Positions 11,697-18,191 of a stretch of 18,191 bases of DNA are shown piece by piece. Origin of the DNA: Acanthamoeba lenticulata. Its lineage: Eukaryota > Discosea > Longamoebia > Acanthamoebidae. The notes under the pieces were generated by a model that worked only from the letters and a program-made list of their open reading frames with translations, made no database searches and was not told the DNA's origin. The stretch lies in the NCBI GenBank assembly GCA_002179805.1, contig NAVB01003027.1, positions 1 to 18,191 on the forward strand, given 5' to 3'. Position 1 is the stretch's first letter. The number at the start of each line of letters is the position of its first letter. The translations under genes and the position numbers were made by a program.

Positions 11697-13607
11697 TCAG
11701 AACCAGTTGCCACATCTGCGGCGCTGGTTCAGCCTCTCCTCGACCTGCCTCGCAAACCGATCGGCCAGGATGTGACCCTCCCTCTCCGTCTCCTCCTCCT
11801 CCTCCTGAGTAGCCTCTGTTGTCGTTGCCCGACCACCGGTGGACGGCGCCAACAACTCGTAATGATACACACGTAGCTCTGCTTGGCGCCACGGAAAGGA
11901 GGTGAGCCCTTGACGAGAAGACGTTGAGGAAGAAGAGACAAGTGTCGTACCGTCGGTGGAGGGCCGCCTCGAGTGCCCGGAGGACCGCCTAACCGCCTCG
12001 TTGGTATCCCACACCAGCTCCGCTGCGTGGTAGGCGATCACCGTGCCGCCTTCTTCTCGTGCTCCCTGCGCTCCCGTTCTGGCCAGTCCCGGGATCGGAA
12101 CTATGGGTCAGTCTCGCGCAGTCGGGCAAGGCGACCCAAGCGGTCGTCCGTGAACTTACCGGTGAGCGTCGCGGTACTTGTCCAGCACCAGCGCCTTGTC
12201 CACCCGCGGCCGCCCGGAACATTCCCACTTGGCCACATCGACGCTGGCCAGGCCCGGTTCCCAGACGCGGTCCAGCACGTCCACCAGCGTGTCGTCTGCT
12301 CGATCTGTAAATGCACGATGAGCCGAATCATGAAAGGCGAGTAAGCGAGCGTCGACGTCGTACCGGGCGCGGGCAGGAACGTGAAATCGCCGGGGTGGCT
12401 CAGGAGCGTCCACAGGGACGAGGGCCGGCCGAAGCGGTGGAGGCAGTGGTTCACCGCGATCGAGGCCTGTTGGGCCTCGTCGAGCGGCTCGTCCTGGCTG
12501 GGCGCATCCCTGGGCGCGATCGTGTCGTCAGCGATTGATTGGCGATTTAGATTTGACAAATTTCGTTGAGCCAATAAAATGGCGCACCAGTGGACGAGCG
12601 TCACGAGGCCGAGGTCGGCGTAGGCCTGCAGCGCAGAGAGGACGGTGGAACGATCGAGCGGCGCCGCAAAGTAGAGGAAGAAGTGCTCCACGCCCTGGAG
12701 CAGGTGGTACTCGATCCACTCGGGCACGGCTTCGAGCTCCTCCCGGGCCTGCAAGACCCTCGTGCAGGCCGACACCACGAAGAGGAGCCTGTGCTGCGGC
12801 TGCTCGCGGAAGGCAGCCTCGCCGACGCGCGCCACGACCTCTTCGTCGTCCAGCAGCAACTCCAGGTGGTCGAAGCCGCTCTGCTGCAGCGGACACGACA
12901 GCACCATCACGCGCTCGGTGGCGAGCAGCCTTGCCGGCACAGCTGTGGCTCCACGCCCTGCGGTGGCGACACACACATACGCATGAGGCCAACGCTTCCA
13001 AGAGCGGCAAAGCCTCGCGCTGGCTGGTGGGTGGGGGCGTCGAACCGAAGCGGCAGCTGAGTGAGCCAGCGTCGGCCAGGTGTGTTTGTCCCTCGGGTGG
13101 GGTGGCAATGATGACGGCTCGCCTGGAAACGTAACACCCACACACCACGAACGTCAGCGCTGAGATCTTTTCCATCAACAACAACAAGAGGAGGCGCCGG
13201 TTTACGGTTGGTGGTCCACCACGGACAAGTCCAAAAAGGCGTCGACAACATGCAGCTGAGCCGCCACCGGCCACCGCACTTCATAGAACTAAAACCCGGA
13301 GAGCACGGCGGTTACTACGGCAACGTGGCTCAAGCAGAAGCAGGTTGCAAGCTGTGGAAGAAGAAGTAGTGCGTACGAGGGGCACGCTGGGGCCATCATC
13401 ACCGGCCGATGAACGGAGGTCGCACCCATAGTAGAGCACCAGGGCCAGACCGATCCAAACGCAGCACTCTAGGAGGACCGACCGGAGGGTGGCTGGAGAA
13501 CAACATCCACGGGAGCACACACGTTCATCATCTGGTTCTGTCGAACGTCCGTGGAGGGACCAACACAACAACAACCACGTACGCCCTCTATCGTGCCTGT
13601 TCTCCAT
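11697..13607 (-). CDS. GT92-like glycosyltransferase, type II membrane protein
   Basis: Modelled exons 13607-13583, 13492-13377, 13255-13206, 13122-12981, about 12913-12588, 12509-12364, 12304-12160, 12078-11697; 443 aa. The start MENRHDRGP/TLRS gives a short basic cytosolic tail, then a hydrophobic segment (residues about 13-31, VLLECCVWIGLALVLYYG): a type II signal anchor, so a Golgi or ER lumenal enzyme. Then come LHVVDAFLDL and RAVIIATPPEG...SLSCRFG (the family's strand plus Cys-Arg-Phe), VLSCPL, WIEYHLLQGVEHFFLYF, LGLVTLVHW, QASIAVNHCLHRF, and a C-terminal LRVYHYELL. This order is that of GT92 (formerly DUF23) enzymes, which transfer galactose or related sugars onto glycans. Where the family has D-x-DEF this protein reads SHPGDFTFLP, so the metal-binding motif is not standard. 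The join between exons 4 and 5 is uncertain: donor gtatgt or gttggc. Confidence 0.8.
11909..11950 (-). other. Possible 42-nt frame-preserving intron (exitron-like) in the GT92 gene
   Basis: The minus strand has a donor gtacga after ACCGACG and an acceptor cgtcaag. The segment is 42 nt, a multiple of three, with no stop codon, so both spliced and unspliced forms keep the frame. It encodes a Ser/Thr-rich piece absent from the family pattern. It is short for an intron here, so it may simply be exon. Confidence 0.35.
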
Positions 13608-13939
13608 GCCTTGGTGGTCCTTCGCTGGTGCGTGTCGTGGGGGTCTGTTTGGTGTTCGTCTGTATCCTTGTTTTGTTGGTTGTGCGTTTGAATCGTAGAC
13701 ACTACTCCGATTGGCCGGCGAGCTAACGAGGCAGAACAAAGATATCCCAAATTTATCCAACACCGCCAGGTTATGGTTTGGCCCATTGCACATAATTGCC
13801 TTTCGTTCTGTCGCTAATTGTGGCTTGCTGTCGCTTTCGTTCTTTACATTTTTGCCTTGTCTCTTTCGCTCTTTCTACACAAAACATTACAAGAAGAGAT
13901 CCTCTCTCTCCCGCCTTTCCATCATCACCTCTCCTGAGC
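13608..13939. other. Spacer between GT92 start and F-box/MORN stop
   Basis: 332 bp, both neighbours on the minus strand. It is pyrimidine-rich on the plus strand around 13840-13930 (3' UTR side of the MORN gene). No extra coding or RNA feature is supported. Confidence 0.45.
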
Positions 13940-16459
13940 TCAGGTGCCGCCGCCCTGGGCCGGGGGGAAGAGGCGCCAGAACTTCTCGATGACGGTCCCA
14001 TCCTTCTTGGTCAGGACGCCCCCGAACGGGCAGTTGAACTTCCACACGCCCTGGTACATCTCGCCGTCGTTCTTGACCAGCTTTCCCCACCCGTCGCGCA
14101 TGCCGTTGCGCCACTGGCCCGTGTACACGCCGCCCATCATCGTGCTGTACGTGTAGGTGCCCTCCCCGTGCCGCTTCCCCTCCTGTGTGCGCGTGTGCGT
14201 GTGCCACGTCAGCACACGACACACATTGGGGGAAGGGGGGGGGGACGCGCGAGCGTACCTTGTACTCGCCGACGTAGACGGAGCCGTCGGGCCAGCAGAA
14301 GGTGCCCTTCCCGGACATCTTCCCGTCCTTGTACTCGCCCTCGTACCTGTGTAAACAACGCGCGTGTCGTGTCATGATGTCGTGAGCGCGCGCACCAGCT
14401 GGTGAAGGGGGGAGGGGGGAGAGAAGAGAAACGCACTTGCGGCCGTCGGGCCACACGACGCAGCCAAAGCCCTCGCGCTTGCCCTCCTTCCACTGGCCCT
14501 CGTAGGTGGTGCCGTCGCTCCAGATGTAGGTCCCTTCCCCGTGCCGCTGGTCCTCCTTCCAGTTGCCCGCGTACAAGTCCCCTGCGCAATTTTTATTGAT
14601 TAATTGATTTATATTCCATTTATAAAAATAAAAGGAATGGGAAAAGTGGCAGTAATTCATTAAATACCTCCGTTTTTGGCGTAGTTGATGGGCCACCGGA
14701 AGATGCCAAAGCCGGATCGCATGTCGTTCTCCCACTCGCCATCGTATCGCCGCCCGTCTTGCATGAGCGCCGTCCCTGCCCGCCCGCGCGTGCGTGTGCG
14801 CCATATGAGGACACGACACACACGACACAAGACGCACGCGCGGGTGTGTGACGCGTACCGACGCCATGCCGCTTGTTGTCCTTCCACTCGCCCTCGTAGA
14901 TGTCACCGTGCTCGCCGCCGCACGAACCGCGCCCGTTCTTTGTCTCGCCCTGCTTGAACACGCGCTGATGTCCCCGTCCCCTCCCCCGCGTGAGTCTTTC
15001 CGACAGCACAACACGCACACGCACACGCACGCGCACCTTCTTGCACTGGTAGAGCCACTTGAAGGACTTGTGGGAGGGCTTCTGCATGTAGACCCCCTCG
15101 GCTTCCCATGTGCGCTCGACGATGCCCTTCCACAGGTGGGCGTCGTTGGCCAGCGCCGCAAACGTCGAACAGACCTGGAAAAAGATCGCAAAATTGTTAT
15201 TTTTGATATTTAAAAGAATAATAATGATAATAATTCGAGAATATTGGGCGTACGCGAGCGCTGCAGAGGAGGTCGCGGCCGTCGAGGTAGCCAAAGACGT
15301 GGAGGACGAGTTCCAGCGGCAGCGCCCCAAAGTAGCCCATGTGCGACTGGACCGGTCGGTTCAGACTCTGGAATGGTTGGAATAAGTCAAACAAATTCTC
15401 TCCAAAAAGCAACAAAAAAAAAAGGGGCACAGTACGAGCGCAAACGTGAGGAAGCGGCGGCGGTGGCGGATCTGGTGGTGGAGTTCGGTCACGTGTCGAT
15501 CGATGCCGGCCACCATCGTGCACAGGTCCAGGTTGTAGTGGAACCGGTGGCTCCGCAGCGACTCGCCCACCTCCCGTATGCTCCTGCGTTCCCACACATA
15601 TGTGCGCATGTGTGCGTGTGAGCCACCGTGTGTATGCGTGTGTGTGTGTGCCGTAAAGGCGTAGGCGGTACCGCTGGAGGTCGTTGAGCGGCACGACGAG
15701 ATGGTCGAGGGATTGGGCGCTGGCCCTGAGCTCGTCCCGGGTGAGGCCCTCGCGCACGCCGTGCCCGAGCAAGGGCGTCGAGGTCGCTGAGGCCGTGCTC
15801 GCGGAGGACGATGAAGACGACGATGACGAGGATGAAGTAAATGAGGAAGAAGAAAGGGAAGAAGAAGAAGAAGGAGAGGAAGAGAACGAGGAGGTGTTGT
15901 GGTTGAACTCTTCATCCTCGACAGACTGGGAGGGCTCGGCCTCGCCGTCGTCCTCTGGTGGGTGGTCCTCGGGCTCGAGCCCTACGACGTTGGACCCCTG
16001 CAGGCCGTCAAGGAGCTCTTCTTCCTCATATTCTTCTTGAGCCTTCTCCTTGCTGATCAGCTCTGCGCCTCCATGTTCGCTTGGTCTCTTTATACGTCTC
16101 CTTTTGGCCGAGTTTGAGGTCGCCACAGCTGGCTCATCAATCGACTCTGCTTCGACTCGCATCGACGCCTCGCTGGACTCGATGGAGCTGGCGCGCGATC
16201 GTTTCTTCGATGATTCGCCTGTGTTGGGAACTTCCTCTTTCGATGGAGGAAGAGGCACCGTTTTGAATCGCTTTGCGAGGAGGACCTCGTAGCTCGGGTA
16301 GCAGGGGTAATGCAGCATGTTGTAAGAAAATTTAGGAGGTCCGACCGCTTGTGAGGTCGAAGAGTTGGGTACGACAGGAGCAGCTGTCGCGTTGGCGTCC
16401 TCGCCTTGTGCTGTGTTATCGTGCATTGGATCGTTTTCCGGCGTTCCATCGGGCTCCAT
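13940..16459 (-). CDS. F-box protein with eight C-terminal MORN repeats
   Basis: Nine exons: 16459-15672, 15583-15436, 15367-15254, 15174-15037, 14949-14859, 14775-14668, 14581-14437, 14346-14259, 14182-13940; exactly 620 codons plus stop. The start MEPDGTPENDP is the first ATG. Exon 1 encodes a disordered region with a basic KRRRIKR cluster (possible nuclear signal), acidic stretches and a long Ser run. A helical part follows (LNDLQR/SIREVGESL). The F-box is FGALPLELVLHVFGYLDGRD, continuing LLCSAR/VCSTFAALANDAHLWK. Eight MORN repeats of the YEGEW-x3-KRHGxGT type begin at IYEGEWKDNKRHGVG and end at MYQGVWKFNCPFGG. F-box domains bind Skp1 in SCF ubiquitin ligases; MORN repeats bind membranes or proteins. 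The likely role is an SCF substrate adaptor; the target is unknown. Confidence 0.9.
15584..15671 (-). other. AC/GT-rich intron 1 of the F-box/MORN gene
   Basis: 88-nt intron, donor gtaccg, acceptor gaacgcag, made largely of CA dinucleotides on the transcribed strand. Similar (CA)n/(GCGT)n stretches occur in the introns at 14950-15036, 14776-14858 and 14183-14258 of the same gene. Confidence 0.7.
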
Positions 16460-16758
16460 TTTCGTTCCTCGTTCCAATTCCTTCACAAATTCAGGCCTTC
16501 TTTGCTTCTTGTGGACAGGTAGAAGTAAAGCTGTCCTGGGCGGACCGAGGCTTGAGCACGAATGCGATTTAAATTAACTGGTCTATCTGGTTTCGATTCG
16601 TAATTTCTGTTGTGCCACCCTTGTGGCCTCTCTTTCTGTTCTCGTCAATCACGCCTGGCAATTTCCCGCCACGTCGTCTAAAGAAGACAACGCCACTCTC
16701 CAGGCGCGATGGGCTCAGTAGGCTATTGACGTAGTGGCCACGTTGGAGGTCTTCTTCT
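16460..16758. other. Spacer upstream of F-box/MORN gene
   Basis: 299 bp containing the 5' flank of the F-box/MORN gene and the 3' flank of the next minus-strand gene. A frame without ATG extends upstream of 16459 to about 16486, so an earlier start is possible. No RNA gene recognised. Confidence 0.45.
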
Positions 16759-18137
16759 TCAGGCTCCTTCGTAGCCTACTCGTTGCTCTGCCCACTTTTG
16801 CCGAATGCCGGCTTGCTCGTCGTCTAACGAAACTCGCAGCTCACACTCCTCGCATGGGTCATCTGGCGGAGGGATGCCCCAGAGACGCTCCATCGCCACG
16901 TCGTAGAGTCGCTCCACCTTGCGCCCTCCCGGTCCTGCTCGCACCATGTGAGACCTGCACTCGGTCGAATCGCAAGAAAGGCGACGACGGTTCATCGTCG
17001 TACCGGGAAGGTCGCCCCACATGCGGTCGAGCACGTTCTTCCACTTGTTTTCGAGCTGACGACGCAGTTGGTCGCTGTACTTGCCCATGCGTCGGCTGAT
17101 GTCTTCAAAATCGGCCTGGTCGAGCTTGCGAGCCAGGTCCTCCCACGAGTCGAATAGGATGACGTGCGGCCAGTGGTAAAAGTCTGAGAAGGAGAGCCAC
17201 ATCCGCACAACCGTGGCGTTCATCTCGTTGTTGGGGTCCCATCCATCCAGGTCCGTCGCTTCGGGATGGCGCGGCTGTTTGGACGCCTCATAGTACGTAT
17301 TGTGTACCGCCCCGTCCCACGTTCGCTCCCGCACTGCAAGATGAGAATTCTCGTCGTTAATAAAATCTTTTTTATCTTTAAAAAAACAAAAAAAAACACA
17401 CACACAAAAACTAAAACTAAAACAAAAACAAAAACAAAAACAAAAACAAAAACAAACTAAACTTTAAAAAACCAACAATTTTAGGTAAATTAAAAAAAAT
17501 TTAAAAAACGTACCACAGCGCCAGTCCATATGCCAGGCGGTGAGGAGGTCGAGCGAAGGGACGAGCATCGGGATGCCGATGCGGTAGTACTCGAAGAGGG
17601 ACATGATGGAGCATTGGTAGGGAACAACCAGGACGGCGGTAAAATCGCCCAGCTGATTGTAGCTGAAGTGGCCCAATTGCGTCTGCGCCACCAGCTCAAA
17701 CTGTCTCTTTGTCTGCCCCGAGCTCCACAGGTCTGTGTGTGTGGGGGGGGGGGGCAAGGCAGTCAGGCAGGATCGACATCTGCCAATGCAGAAGAAAGCA
17801 GAGAAGCGCACTGCGGAGCGGGTCAAAGAGGTTGTGGGAGAAAGTGGTGCCGCGCGAAAGGCCGATCAGGATGCGCGAGAACGACGTCGGGTGGTAGTTG
17901 GCGTTGGTGTAGCCACAGTACGACGGGATCAGCTCCACGTTTTTCAGACCTTGCCACGTCACGTATCGTGCCATCATCAGCAGCGTTTGGAAGCGGAGGG
18001 GGATGAGGCGCCTAGTACCGGTGAAGTAGCGGATGTAGTGGAGATCGTAGAGGCTGTTGGCGGCGATGACGTTACGCGGGTCGGCTGCTATCTTTCGCAC
18101 ATTCTCCACAAATCGGTCCATGCATGGCCTCTCGTCC
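16759..18137 (-). CDS. Uncharacterised glycosyltransferase-like protein, C-terminal part
   Basis: Modelled exons 18137-17812, 17732-17514, 17333-17004 and 16934-16759; the gene continues right of the window because 18138-18140 is an acceptor (ctattcag) in phase 2. About 350 residues are visible: MDRFVENVRKIAADP, IAANSLYDLHYIRYFTGTRR, LIPSYCGYTNANYHPTSF, then FTAVLVVPYQCSIMSLFEYY followed by RIGIPMLVPS, then WDPNNEMNATVVRMWLSF and a charged helical tail with CEECELRVSL. The S-x-M-S-x-x-E-x-Y-x-x-x-I-P-x-x-V-P-S stretch resembles the sugar-nucleotide-binding end of GT-B glycosyltransferases, and I associate the ANSLYD...YFTG pattern with uncharacterised proteins of protists and algae. That is inference from memory; no family can be named. 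The intron 17003-16935 is 69 nt and stop-free. Confidence 0.6.
16935..17003 (-). other. 69-nt frame-preserving intron (exitron-like)
   Basis: Donor gtacga after GACCTTCCCG, acceptor gcgagcag before GACCGGG. The length is a multiple of three and contains no stop, so retention would add 23 residues including a second Met and two Cys. The spliced form reads WGDLPGPGGRKVERLYD. A nearer acceptor (gtgcag, 49 nt) would break the frame. Confidence 0.5.
17380..17458. repeat. (CAAAAA)n / AC-rich simple repeat inside an intron
   Basis: On the plus strand a run of AAAAC and ACAC units, most regular at 17420-17455 with near-perfect CAAAAA hexamers. It lies in the intron 17513-17334 of the glycosyltransferase-like gene and is T/G on the transcribed strand, like the repeat at 2721-2818. 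Confidence 0.8.
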
Positions 18138-18191
18138 CTGAATAGCGTTTTTATTAGTATTTAGATTTGAGATTAATATATATATATAAAA

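Noticed and set aside
12528..13274. 248-codon minus-strand frame over the GT92 5' exons
   Set aside because: Only the piece 13122-12981 is coding in this frame; the remainder is out of frame with the family motifs.
17420..17455. (CAAAAA)n as a telomere-like array
   Set aside because: It sits inside an intron flanked by coding exons and lacks the G-cluster pattern of telomere repeats.

Overview
The window looks like nuclear DNA of an amoebozoan, most likely Acanthamoeba. Coding exons are GC-rich with strong G/C third positions and are broken by many short (about 50-160 nt), often AT- or pyrimidine-rich introns. Proteins carry long Ser, Gln, Ala, Lys/Glu and acidic runs. A 118-nt 5S rRNA gene closely matches the Acanthamoeba 5S sequence as I remember it (no database search was possible). 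I see no transposon, virus, CRISPR or bacterial operon.

Layout, left to right. (1) 1-1681, minus: an NHLRC2-type thioredoxin-NHL protein, with its 3' part beyond the left edge. (2) 1855-1972, minus: 5S rRNA. (3) 2216-6026, minus: a signalling protein with PH, a long charged linker, a second PH and an ArfGAP zinc finger; its 5' end is unresolved and may reach about 6308. (4) 6027-7609: a divergent intergenic region. (5) 7610-10146, plus: a 758-residue homeodomain protein, the only plus-strand gene. (6) 10321-11368, minus: an NmrA/SDR-like NAD(P)-binding protein, interrupted by one in-frame TAG. (7) 11697-13607, minus: a type II membrane glycosyltransferase of the GT92 kind. (8) 13940-16459, minus: an F-box protein with eight MORN repeats. 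(9) 16759-18137, minus: the 3' part of an uncharacterised, glycosyltransferase-like protein that runs off the right edge.

Exon models were built by hand. Reading-frame phase closes through almost every junction, giving whole-codon totals: GT92 443 aa, F-box/MORN 620 aa, PH-PH-ArfGAP at least 944 aa. The genes do not form an operon or an obvious pathway. They are independent housekeeping, signalling and secretory-pathway genes packed with short spacers (174-340 bp between most neighbours).

The points most worth a second look are: a donor splice-site signature with C at +4 in 31 of 36 modelled introns; two GC-AG introns with an identical CAG/gcacgc junction in the ArfGAP gene; the isolated in-frame TAG in the NmrA-like gene; two frame-preserving, stop-free exitron-like introns; the PH-PH-ArfGAP architecture; and three RRxS sites plus an eh1-like motif in the homeodomain protein. 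I do not see a clearly new biological system.
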